A stretch of 64,000 nt of DNA from Elephas maximus indicus (Eukaryota; Chordata; Mammalia; Proboscidea; Elephantidae): NCBI RefSeq assembly GCF_024166365.1, contig NC_064839.1, forward strand, positions 33,306,378-33,370,377. Direction: 5' to 3'. A program made the translations under genes and the position numbers. Positions 33,651 through 43,974 of this stretch are shown here, piece by piece (position 1 is the first letter of the stretch; every line of letters starts with the position of its first letter). The notes beneath the pieces were generated by a model that was not told the origin of the DNA, searched no databases, and saw only the letters and a program-made list of their open reading frames with translations.

Positions 33651-34600
33651 GTCTTTGACCTGATAGATAATCCTTCTGACTCTAAATGAATTATCTGTGC
33701 AAAAAAAATTATGCTTCCCAGTTCTCTTGCACATACTTATTTAGAATCCCTTGGAGTTGTTTTTAGTTTGGGTCTGAAATAGTCCCCTCAGTGTTCTGGA
33801 AAACAGATATTACAAATCCTGACTGGCTGGTAGAAATTCCAGAAAGGGCCAAGAGTAAGTGGCAGTATAAATATACCGCGGGTAGGTCCAACAGGAGCAG
33901 TTTTATGGCAGGCATGTCCTTGGGTCCAGAGCTGGCCAGGCTGCCTAGGTAACCCAGTGTATCTGCCTTCTAGAAGACCACATTCTCAGGAGTGTGAATG
34001 GTCTTTTTTTGGTTATCTCCTATCTTTCTTTGCCCCCAGGGAAGGACTCTACTTGACTTACCACTTAGAAGAGTTCTATTAAAATAATTTATAAGGAAAC
34101 GAGAGACAACTGGAATCCCGCAAATCTTAGGGCCAGTAGGAACTGAGAGAATATCTGGTGTTCTGATTCTCAACCTACCCACCACTAACCATTCTAACAT
34201 AACTGTCAGTGACCAGGACAATGTAATTGTCAGCTCAAGGTCAAATGGTCCGTGGGGAGCCCATGAAGACTTCAGAGCATGGAGGGCTTCAGAGCATCAT
34301 TCTGGCTGCTCTGTAAGAGGAAGAAGGCTGGGACCAAGTCAAAGTTGGAGGTAGGGAGATAAGGTTAAGGGCTTGGGATAGAGTGGCAGAGGAGCTAGAG
34401 GCAAATGGATGGTTGGAGAGATATTTAGGATGTCCAACTGACAGAATTAGATGACTGATAGGAGGGGGGGTGAAAGAGAAGGTAGTGTCAAGATGACCTC
34501 CAGGCTTCTGGTGTGGGTCTGTGGGCAGATGGTGGGGCCATCACTGGGGTATGGAGGTGAGAAAGAGCAGGTCTGGCAGGAAGATAAGTTCAGGGGCAAG
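33651..34600. other. Intergenic DNA with possible old repeat
   Basis: No exon seen. The stretch 34260-34560 (GATGACCTCCAGGCTTCTGG, GATGGTGGGGCCATCACTG) has wording I associate with old interspersed repeats, but I cannot assign a family. The rest looks unique. Confidence 0.4.
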
Positions 34601-34748
34601 TCGTATTAGAGGCAGTGGCATCGCTAAGGAGGTGTGTGGGGGGAGTGCGGACCACAGCCCCTGACACTGTCAGAGGGGGTGACACCAAAATGACCCCAGA
34701 GTCCCTGGCAGTGGCAGGCAACCAGGGGCCGAAGTGGGAGGGGCTGCC

Positions 34749-35020
34749 AAGGCGGTGGCGTCGCTAGGGTTGGTGTCACACGTCACCCAGAGCAGTAATT
34801 CGCTCACCACCACCACCACCCACCCACCCTCACCCGCCAGTCAGGATTCTGGCGGACAGGAGCTTGGAGAAGAAAGTCTCTGCCTTGGCCAATGGGAGAT
34901 GGGAGGAGCTGCGGGGGAATCGCTGGAGGTAGGGCCGGCCTGCCCCCGGGGTGAGGGGGGGAAGGAGGACACTATGAGTTACTGCACTGGGTGACACCAA
35001 CCCTAGTGACACCACTGGTG
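34749..35020. repeat. Fold-back (inverted repeat) element
   Basis: The left arm (about 34755-34803) and the complement of the right arm (about 34975-35016) share GTGGYGTCRCTAGGGTTGGT and then GTCAC, CCAG, GCAGTAA. The main differences are CpG-to-TpG/CpA type changes plus a 7-base GTCAC-containing insertion in the left arm. The roughly 170-base centre is partly self-complementary too (C-rich left, G-rich right). A third half-copy (GGCAGTGGCATCGCTAAGG) lies at about 34611-34630. No coding frame is credible. It could be a nonautonomous DNA transposon. Confidence 0.7.
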
Positions 35021-35049
35021 AGGCACCCATGGGGCCTCCACAGAGTCTA

Positions 35050-35207
35050 TTACTATTACCCATTGCCTCCAGTTGATTCCGACTCGTAGCGACCTTACAG
35101 GACAGAGTAGAACTGCCCCATAGGGTTTCCAAGGAGCAGATGGTGGATTAGAACTGCTGACTTTTTGGTTATCAGCCCAGCTCTTAACTACTTCACCACC
35201 AATGCTG
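35050..35207 (-). mobile_element. AfroSINE
   Basis: On the minus strand it goes from TGGTGAAGTAGTTAAGAGCT through box B to the RTE-like TCGCTACGAGTCGGAATCAA near 35070-35090. It lies just after the fold-back element. Confidence 0.85.
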
Positions 35208-35379
35208 CAGAGAATCTAGGTGGTTGAAAATAATGGTGTGGAGAGGGGTCTAATGAAAGGAAGCTTCGGTGGTCAGAATAGAAGTGGAGAGGAAGCCATG
35301 GAGGAAAGGACCAAGTGAGATGGATGCTAATAACAATAAAGAATTGCAGAGGCCGCTCAGTTTGGGGTTTGCAAAGTGG

Positions 35380-36420
35380 GATCGGTCACGTGGAGGGCGC
35401 TCAACCACGTGACTGACTGCAGGGTCCGGTAGCCTAGCTCTCACCCTAGCTCTCACCCTATTCCCCTTCAAAACCGGAGGGCGGACTTGACCCCTCCTAG
35501 GCCAGCCTCTCGGCCAGCTCTGTCCTTCTCCGTGATTGGATAGGCTTGCTGTCCGTCAAGGGCCCGCCCCCGAAGATAGACCAATCAGAGATGGCTGGAG
35601 GACGCTTCCTTCTCGAGCCGTGTCCAGAGGAGGGGCCGCTTCGGGAAGTCGAGGCCGGAGCGGCTGCAGCGACTGCGGCGGCTGTACGCAGGCGCAGAGC
35701 TGACCGGACGTATCTGCTGGTGGCGGCGCAAGCTGGTGAAAGGAGTGCTGGGCTCTGAAGTAGGTAAGGGGACGAAACGGGGTTTGGACGCTTCCTCCCA
35801 CGCTCGGCCTTGCCCGCACCTGGCCCTCCCTGGCCCGCTGCACCGGCTCAGGTGATGGGGCGGTGAGCGGAGGTAAGGTGAGGGGGCGGGCCGACGGCCG
35901 GGAGGGATGGGCTGGGGCCACAGTCGCCCCACTCGCGCTCATGCACCACGTGGTCCCGAAGACTAGCCAGAGACCCTTGTCTGCGTACCCCGCATCCGCA
36001 CTAGCTGCTTCAGCCCTTCGAGCACCCCTGTAAGCTCGGCGTCTCGACTGGGTTTCCCCCTCTTACAGGCCGGAGAGCTGAGGCTCAGAGACACCGACTC
36101 AGTCGCCACAGGGCACCCAGCTGGGACGCGGCCGCGCCGGTTTGGAGGGAGACCTGGCTTGGTGGACTTCCGAGCCCTCCCTCTTAACTGTTCGGCTGTG
36201 GTCAGAGGCTTGAACTTGGGCCCATTTTATTTTTTTAAGGGCGCGAAATTGTTTGGCTCCGGGCTGCGGCGGACGACTTTGGATCAAGCACCGGTGCCCG
36301 CCTTCTCTGCAGGGCCCGGGTCGGCCAGGCGCTTTCTCCGCCTCCTGCCTGACCGCTCCTGCCCCCGAGTTCAGCGGGGTGAGGTAAGGAGGGGGCACTT
36401 CCGCGATGTGGGAGCTCCAG
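35380..36420 (+). promoter_or_regulatory. PDP2: PDP2 promoter, CpG island and non-coding first exon
   Basis: A long GC-rich, CpG-dense block contains an inverted CCAAT box at 35535-35539, a GC box at 35563-35571 and a direct CCAAT box at 35581-35585. Two palindromic CACGTG E-boxes sit upstream at 35387-35392 and 35406-35411. A 12-13 bp sequence (AGCTCTCACCCTA) is tandemly doubled near 35435-35460. There is no TATA box. The non-coding first exon probably starts around 35620-35660 and ends at 35763, followed by a strong donor GTAAGG. A second donor-like GTAAGG at 36384 could mark an alternative first exon. Confidence 0.75.
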
Positions 36421-36599
36421 CAGATAGACTGGGGGTGGGCAGAATTCATTAACGAAATCCGAAAACGCGTGGGCAACGCGTCTCTTCCCCGGTCACCCGA
36501 GAAAAGCTAATTATAATAGGGCAGCTTTTTTTGTCTAAGGAAAATTACCACTCGAGGCTGGTGAAGGTGCTTGGAATCTGGTTCCTTCGTGCCCTGTGA

Positions 36600-36955
36600 A
36601 GGCGGTGTGAACCATATGGAAATCAGTTTGGCAATATGAGCCTGTATCCTTTGACCTAGTGATTCCTCCTTTGAGAAATAAGTAGGATAAATCTAAGCAG
36701 GGAAAGGGTTGCTGCATGAGGCAATGCAGTTTGTTGTTTTACGAATAGCTGGCCGTCGGAAATGCCCTCCCAATCCCCCACCATTGAGGATAGTTAGGTA
36801 AATTGTGTTTCTGCTGAAATGGGCTATTACACATCCATTAAATGTAATACGAAAAAGTAGACTCAAAGCTGTGGTTACAACTACGTAAAAGTTGGCACAG
36901 AATGACTAGAGGTGTATACATCTAATGATAAAAATAATTACTTTTTTTTTAAGCA
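36600..36955 (+). mobile_element. Old L1 3' end remnant in PDP2 intron 1
   Basis: ACCATATGGAAATCAGTTTGG, CCTTTGACCTAGTGATTCC and ATGGGCTATTACACATCC are the usual words of the C-terminal ORF2 and 3' region of old L1M-type LINEs. It is heavily mutated. Confidence 0.65.
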
Positions 36956-36964
36956 GGAGGATCG

Positions 36965-37085
36965 TATTTTATTAAATCCTCAAAAAACCTTAGGAGACTA
37001 ATGTGATTCCCACCCTACTGATGGGCAACTGGAGCTTGGACATGTGAAGTAGGGTGTCTGATGCTAAACAGCTAGTGCTGTACAT
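36965..37085 (+). mobile_element. MIR-like remnant in PDP2 intron 1
   Basis: TTATTAAATCCTCAAAAAAC, CTACTGATGGGCAACTGGAG and a worn GTGAAGTAGGGTGTCTGATG fit the MIR core. Weak match. Confidence 0.45.
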
Positions 37086-37150
37086 TGTGTGCTGTTGGAC
37101 CTCTGAAAATGCCACATTTAGCCAGTATTTTAGGGCCTACTATGTGCCAG

Positions 37151-37330
37151 CAGGAAACCCTGGTGGTGTAGTGGTTGAGAGATACAGCTGCTAACCCAAA
37201 GGTCAGCAGTTCGAATCCACCATGCGCTCCTTGGAAACTCTACGGGGCAATTCTACTCTGCCTGGTAGAGTCGCTATGAATCTGATTGACTCGATCACAA
37301 CGGGGTTTTTTGTGTTTTGTTTTGGAGCCA
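37151..37330 (+). mobile_element. AfroSINE in PDP2 intron 1
   Basis: AGGAAACCCTGGTGGTGTAG, GTCAGCAGTTCGAATCCACC, AGTCGCTATGAATCTGATTG and a T-rich tail give a nearly complete copy 480 bases before the coding exon. Confidence 0.9.
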
Positions 37331-37867
37331 GGCACAGGGCTGGGCACCGGAGAGCTGCTGGTGAGTAAGGCAGCCACAATTTTTGATTCCTGGAAGTTTA
37401 TAGACTAGTGGGGGAGAAGTGCTTAAATAAACACTTAAATTCTGCTGGGGAGAGTGCAAGCATGGGAGCTAGACATTAGGCTCCGGGCAGGGAAGGATTT
37501 GGGAAGGGGAGAAAAAGAAGGCCAGTGGGCCAGCTGAGAGGAAGGAGTGAGCTCTGTGGGGGAGCCCTCAGTTGCTCTGTAACAGCAGAGTATATTAAAA
37601 AAAAAAAACTCCTGTTTTCCAAATTTTCTAAAATGTTTTTATGTGTTATAATGGGGGGTGGACAGATAAGAAGACTTACTTATTTTGAGTTCGGTCAACT
37701 CTTTTAGTTTACCTTAAACCACTTTTGTTCAAGATGTTAGTAAATTAAATGTTTTCACAAATCAGTATTTTTTTAGAAATTAAATTTAAAACTTTAAACT
37801 CTTTAATTTTTAGGTGTTTAAAAAATCCCTTCTGCTGAAGGAACTTATTTGCTGGGATAGTTTCAGA

Positions 37868-39460
37868 ATGTCAAGTACTGTGTCTTACTGGGTCTTAAAT
37901 TCTGCAAGGAACAGCATCACCACATTACAAGCGGGCAGACGTTTATACTCAAGATGTGTCTCAAACGGGAATAAATCAAAATGGAGGCTCTTTTCCCGGG
38001 TGCCGGCCACCCTGAAAGACAATTCCCCTTGTGGCAGCTTTGCTCTGCAGAAAGCTTACAGACACACATCTACAGAAGAAGATGATTTCCACTTGCAGCT
38101 AAGTCCCGCGCAGGTGAATGAAGTGCTTCGAGCCGGTGAGTCAGCCTACAAGATTCTTGACCTTGACAGCAGAGTCCCAAATTCAGTGTTGCGATTTGAG
38201 AGCAACCAGCTGGCCGCTAATTCCCCAGTGGAGGACCGGCGAGGTGTAGCCTCCTGCCTGCAGACCAGCGGGTTGATGTTTGGCATCTTCGATGGCCATG
38301 GTGGCCACGCATGTGCACAGGCAGTAAGCGAGAGGCTCTTCTACTATGTGGCAGTGTCACTGATGTCCCATCAGACCCTGGAGCAGATGGAGGGAGCAAT
38401 GGAAAGCATGAAGCCCCTACTTCCCATCCTGCAGTGGCACAAGCACCCAGGGGACAGTATCTACAAGGATGTCACGTCAGTGCATCTTGACCACCTCCGC
38501 GTCTACTGGCAGGAGCTGCTTGACCTGCACATGGAAATGGGACTGAGCATCGAGGAAGCGTTAACGTACTCCTTCCAGAGACTGGATTCTGACATCTCAC
38601 TGGAAATCCAGGCTCCCCTGGAAGATGAGCTGACAAGGAACCTTTCGCTCCAGGTTGCTTTCTCTGGGGCAACAGCTTGCATGGCCCATGTCGATGGAGT
38701 TCACTTGCATGTGGCAAATGCTGGTGACTGCCGGGCCATCCTTGGTGTTCAGGAGGACAGTGGGATGTGGTCTTGTCTGCCCCTCACCCGCGACCACAAT
38801 GCCTGGAACCAGGCTGAGCTGTCACGGCTAAAGAGGGAGCACCCCAAGTCGGAGGACAGGACGATCATCATGGATGACAGGCTACTGGGTGTCCTCATGC
38901 CCTGCAGGGCCTTTGGGGACGTCCAGCTAAAGTGGAGTAAAGAGCTGCAGCACAGCGTCCTGGAGCGGGGCTTCAATACCGAGGCACTCAACATTTACCA
39001 GTTCACCCCCCCACACTACTACACTCCACCCTACCTGACTGCTGAGCCCGAGGTCACATACCACAGGCTGAGGCCCCAGGATAAGTTCCTCGTGCTGGCC
39101 TCCGATGGCCTGTGGGATGTGCTGGACAATGAAGTCGTGGTGAGGCTGGTGGTGGAGCACCTGGACGAGGCAGGTCGGCACAAGCCCGACTTGGCCCAGA
39201 GACCCACCAACCTGGGCCTCATGCAGAGCCTGCTGCTACAGAGGAAAGCCAAAGGGCTCCACGCTGCCGACCAGAATGCAGCCACACACCTGATCAGACA
39301 TGCCATTGGGAGCAACGAGTATGGGGAACTGGAGCAGGAGCGGCTGACGGCGATGCTGACATTGCCGGATGACTTGGCAAGGATGTACAGGGATGATATC
39401 ACTGTCACTGTGGTATATTTTAACTCAGACTCAATTGACACATACTACAAGGGGGGCTAA
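37868..39460 (+). CDS. PDP2: Pyruvate dehydrogenase phosphatase catalytic subunit 2, mitochondrial
   Basis: Mitochondrial PP2C-family phosphatase that dephosphorylates the E1-alpha subunit of pyruvate dehydrogenase and so reactivates the complex. The whole reading frame lies in one exon whose acceptor (TAG) ends at 37813, leaving 54 nt of 5' UTR in the exon. I chose the ATG at 37868 because it begins MSSTVSYW as in human. The frame stays open upstream to the splice site but has no ATG there. The protein is 530 residues (human 529). An Arg/Ser/Lys-rich, acid-poor N-terminus of about 65 residues is the likely import signal. PP2C motifs are in order: DGHGGH with metal-binding Asp142, NAGDCRA with Asp287, ASDGLWD with Asp413, and RDDITV with Asp509/Asp510. 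All Mg/Mn ligands are intact. Like its relatives it is a single coding exon. Confidence 0.97.
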   Translation: MSSTVSYWVLNSARNSITTLQAGRRLYSRCVSNGNKSKWRLFSRVPATLKDNSPCGSFALQKAYRHTSTEEDDFHLQLSPAQVNEVLRAGESAYKILDLDSRVPNSVLRFESNQLAANSPVEDRRGVASCLQTSGLMFGIFDGHGGHACAQAVSERLFYYVAVSLMSHQTLEQMEGAMESMKPLLPILQWHKHPGDSIYKDVTSVHLDHLRVYWQELLDLHMEMGLSIEEALTYSFQRLDSDISLEIQAPLEDELTRNLSLQVAFSGATACMAHVDGVHLHVANAGDCRAILGVQEDSGMWSCLPLTRDHNAWNQAELSRLKREHPKSEDRTIIMDDRLLGVLMPCRAFGDVQLKWSKELQHSVLERGFNTEALNIYQFTPPHYYTPPYLTAEPEVTYHRLRPQDKFLVLASDGLWDVLDNEVVVRLVVEHLDEAGRHKPDLAQRPTNLGLMQSLLLQRKAKGLHAADQNAATHLIRHAIGSNEYGELEQERLTAMLTLPDDLARMYRDDITVTVVYFNSDSIDTYYKGG

Positions 39461-42400
39461 GAGTCTCCCATCCTACTGGCAAGGTTAACTTAAATGCTTT
39501 TCTAAAACATTTTCACTTACTCTTAAACTGGCTATTCACACCTTACCATTAAAATGGCAGGCAGATGGAGCTTGCAAAATAATACGTTAACCTGAGGAAA
39601 ACAGCTGAACATAGGTTTAAAACAATAACAGATTTCACGTCTCTGCATGTTTTGGTCAATCCTCTGTGCAGCGAGGGCAGAGCATAGAGACCATAGCATT
39701 GGCCTGGGGTCACAAAGCCCAAGTCCTTTTATGAAGACACTTAGTCAAAATGTGTTTGCCTGAGTAAATTTAGTCATGATGCTAAGAATAAAGAGCATCA
39801 GGACCTTCTGAGGTCTTGCTGCAAAACCTGCATACTTGATAATTCTGAACTCACAATCATGGACAACTAGACTTTAAAGGGAGGTTTTATTGTTTGTTTT
39901 TTAATTACTAAGGCCTAGGTTTACAAACCAAACTACAGGACACTTTTCTATGGAGTATCCTAACCTTTTTTTGTTATTACACTTGTGAAAACCTTTTTGT
40001 AATGCTATTTCTGTCTTAGTTTATTTTCCAAGCGTGCTTGGAACAACTTGTCCTGGCTCTCAGCTGAGGGTGAGAGGGGCTAGGGCTCTGGACCAGCTGA
40101 ATTTACTTGTACAGCTTTCATCACCTTGGCTGAGTCGCACCCCCTGAGCCTTTGACCCATACAAGGAGGTAACGCATGTCTGAGCCTTAACACCTGGCCT
40201 TTCCTGCACTGGTAAAATGTCTTCCTGGGCTTAGCCTCTGGGGGGTTATTCTTAGCACTTAACCCTTCTGATTATGCCTCTGAAAGTTCTGTTAATTCCA
40301 CCTAACATAATCCTTCTACCTCTGGTTATGCTGATCCCCTCACCCTGCTCCTGCTGACGGCACAATCCTGTCTCAAAAGAATCTTTTGCAGGTTTCCTTT
40401 TCAAGTGGTTATTGGGAATGAGAAAAATGTGATCTCACCGGTAGCTATGACAGACATGCAGACAGGACAAGCTTATCCTGTAGATTACGGACTTGGGCTT
40501 CAGCCTGAAATTATAGAGGGGAAAACTTGAAGGATGAGAAGAGTCACTAACTGAGGCTGTCTGTCTGCATTCGGGGAGGAGGGAGACTTAACCAGAGGGA
40601 ACACTTGCCCCTAGACTGTGGGATAAATCACCATTGCTACTCCCTCTGGAACTAGACCAGATTTAGTATAGTATTTGGGGCAAAAAATAAAACATAACCT
40701 GCAGTGGTTTCCGTGGGCTGTACAGTCATTGTATTTACTCAAAAATTAAGCCATTGGGATACTTGTGGGGGAGATAAATTTCATCTTCTCGTGCTAGCCT
40801 GTGACATTTTAATGAACAGGAAGTATATCCCTAATTGGAAGCACAAACAATCCTACAAAACTGACAATTTTATTTTCCTGCACAAAATTGGGCAGAATTC
40901 TCCAATGTAGTTGAACTGTGTTAGTCAGTCCCTCTCCTCAGTTCACCCCCTCACACCATCTACTGAAAAGAAAAGCAAATAACTAGGTTTGGCTTCCTCG
41001 TTTTGTTTCTGTCCCAGCTGACATTAGCCTAAGCCTTGGGATACTTGTAGTTTGGGGACATTTCCCTGTGCATTTTCCAGTGCAACTTATTCAGTGTTGT
41101 GGCTTCATCTAAGAATTCTCTTTTTAGGCGCTTAAGCCTTGGTTCTTGTATTCAGAAGTCATTAGTATTCCTTCTGATCTCTTTGATCTTAATTCAAAAA
41201 TAAAATGTGAATCATTACCATTCTGCTAGCATGAAGGTTTATTGCTAGAATTGAGGACTCCACTTGTCTGACATTCTTTGTTCTTTATGCCGGCTAAACC
41301 CTGGAGTATCTTGGGATTACAGTGTCTGAATCCTATTTTGGAGCCTAACATGGGTCATAAATATATCTGATTCAGTAGTCTGTGGGACAGCTGAGAGAAT
41401 CCAGAAGTTCCACCTGTTTCTCTAAGTGTGTCTGTTTTTTCTCCGCCTAATAGATTTCGCTGTATTCTAGTTGCTACGTTGAGAAAGAAGAAAGGATAGT
41501 TTATTGTCTGCCTTTTCCCACTGTGAACTCTGTCAGCTCTTCCCAGGAACGGTGGTCCGGGGAGTGCCTGCTGGTTTAACCACGATTCTGCTGTTACTGG
41601 TCTTCCCGAGGCACATGGGCCACTGCTTGAGGACACTGGGATTTGAGAGGGGGTTAGTAGCACTTGTCAGATCTTCCAAAGCATTTATCATTCCTTTTAT
41701 GGAGAGGTATCAATATTGAGACTTTTAAAATAAACTAAAATGAGATTAAAAGTTTTATATTTTAGATGTAACTTTTGAAGAAAATAACCTTTGGTGTTTC
41801 AAATTTATCATGTTAAGTAAGAAACTTCGGTAATATTGGCATAATTTATGTTTTATATATAAATACAGCTCTGCTTACCCTGGGAATTGATCATGATGGA
41901 TAGAAAAGATGGTATTAGTTCTAAATCCAAATTAATATGCTAGATCAAGTTATGTTGATTCACCTTTCTGAGATGTTATTTGTAACATTAAAGCTAATTT
42001 ATTATAATGAGAATGTAAACTTTGAGGTACTTTAATATATAAACATGTTTTTCCCAGAAGTACAATTGGCCTAAAAGATCTTCTTTGGGACACATTGGGT
42101 AAAGTTCTGTTTAGACACGGTACCTTTTATGTGTAAATGAAGTTTAAATAGCTCAAGCTTGAGTTAAAGATTAGGATAATTAATTATAGGGAACAAAAAA
42201 ATGTGTTCAGAATGCACCTGGCTTGACTCTTCTGTCTGTTAGCCCCTGATGACTTGTCTTCCTCTCACAGCTTTTGGGAAGCCTGAACTTCCCAGGTTAA
42301 ACCAGAGAGGCCTGGAACTGAGCCACCCTACTTTCATCTTGAAGTGGTTCATTTGTCTCTAAATGTGACTCTCTTCCGTGGCAGAGAAAGCCCTGACGTA

Positions 42401-42720
42401 GCCTTGGATCTGGGGTGTAAAGGCTGGTGGTACCACTCATGATGTAAGCTGCCACGTGCATCACTTGAGTGAAAAACGTGCTTTAAAGGGGCAGGGGCTG
42501 AGTCCCTTGCACCTCAGGCCCCTGCTGTTTAACTTGTCTCCTGGAAAATATTTCTTACCAAGCATCTCCTTGGAAAAATCATTAACCATGTTCTTTAATA
42601 ATTACTGACATTTTTATTTTAAGCTGTATACCAATGTTTGTATTTGACACTGATTTTCTAACCATCAGAGATATTTAAATAAGACTTGTAAATAAAAGAA
42701 GCAAAATGAAGTTTGGTTTC
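39461..42720 (+). terminator. PDP2: PDP2 long 3' untranslated region and poly(A) signals
   Basis: About 3.2 kb of AT-rich sequence follows the PDP2 stop with no AfroSINE or L1 insertion, which is striking beside the repeat-dense flanks and fits a long conserved 3' UTR. AATAAA signals occur at 39787, 40686, 41199, 41729 and 42691. The last, at 42691-42696, is the probable main distal site. The upstream ones may give shorter transcripts. The extent is inferred from these signals. Confidence 0.6.
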
Positions 42721-43784
42721 TTTTGGTCTGAATACTAATTTTTTTAGGCCTTAGGGTACAAGATTAGGCCAGGCTTTGTTTCACTACGTTTATCTGGCAC
42801 TGGAAGGTCTTAGGCTGTTCAGGAGTCCACCCAAAAGAGAAGTTTTGTGCTGTGCAGATCTTCGGTGGCTGCTGACCACACAGGAAATCCTCATTTAGTG
42901 TTAATCATGTGTGTGGACCTGAAAAGAAGAAAGAGAAGGTGAAGACTTGTTGTGAGGGTCTCCACACACTCTGTGCCAAAGCCTGCTGAATTTTGATGTT
43001 ATTTAACTGAGCTTTTAATACCGACTTGTAAACACCAGGCTCTGTGTTAATATTAAATGCAGAGCCAGCTTTGAGGAAAGGACTAAATAGCTACCTAGGT
43101 AGAGTAGGAGAGTAGGGAAGGAAGCCTACTACTTCACTCGTCCCTTCCCCCCGCCATTAGCTGGTGCTGTATTGCATTCCATCGGGAGTGATTTCGCTCA
43201 GTTCTGAGGACTGCTCCAGTGGGTACTTGTTAAAATGTAAATAAGTCATTAATACTTCAGCATAAATTAGAGATGTTAGGTCAGCTTTCACTGGGCTGGA
43301 TGGTTAAACTGGGCTTTAAGGAGGAGCAGATTTCGGGTAGGGAAGGGTGGAGAGAGGAGTGTTTGGAGTCTGTAGTGCCTTTTTAATATGATAAAACAGA
43401 CTCAGAGGTTGAGGAACTTGTGCCAGACACTAGTAGGGCCATATTTTAAACTAAGCCCAGCGCCCATGTGCTTGTACCAATACTGAGCTTTCAGGAGATA
43501 ATGCTTGAAAAATCTCTTATTACACAATTTTGCCCTGGGGTTGGGGGAGTGGGGTGGAGAGGGAGGTGGTGTTGGAAGGAGGATAGAAAGCTGTGTGTTT
43601 TGGTTGTTGCTGAGAAAAAGATAAAGACTTCTAATTCTTGGTTCCACTTTGGCTTCTATAAATCAAACTACATGAACTAAGTTATTCATTTCAGTGTCCC
43701 ATCATCTTGGAACATGGTAAAAATAGCGGTGGGTGGTGGAGTGGGGGGACAGGGAGAACTAAATCCAAAAATGTTGAGCTCTTT

Positions 43785-43974
43785 GGGTTCTTTAACTCAA
43801 TACTACTCACTCCACTGCGGTCGAGTTGATTCCGACTCACAGCGACCCTATAGGACAGAGTAGAACTGCCCTGTAGAGTTTCCAAGGAGCGCCTGGTGGA
43901 TTCAAACTGCGACCTTTTGGTTAGCAGCCGTAGCACTTAACCACTACGCCACCAGAGTTTCCGGGTTCTTTAAC
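43785..43974 (-). mobile_element. AfroSINE with perfect target duplication
   Basis: The body 43797-43962 is complete on the minus strand (head ACTCTGGTGGCGTAGTGGTT, box B, tail GAGTCGGAATCAACTCGACC). It is flanked by perfect 12-base copies of GGGTTCTTTAAC at 43785-43796 and 43963-43974, so it is young. Confidence 0.93.

Noticed and set aside
37814-37867. GTG as the PDP2 start, giving a 548-residue protein
   Set aside because: The frame begins exactly at a splice acceptor and has no ATG; the human-like MSSTVSYW start at 37868 is better supported.
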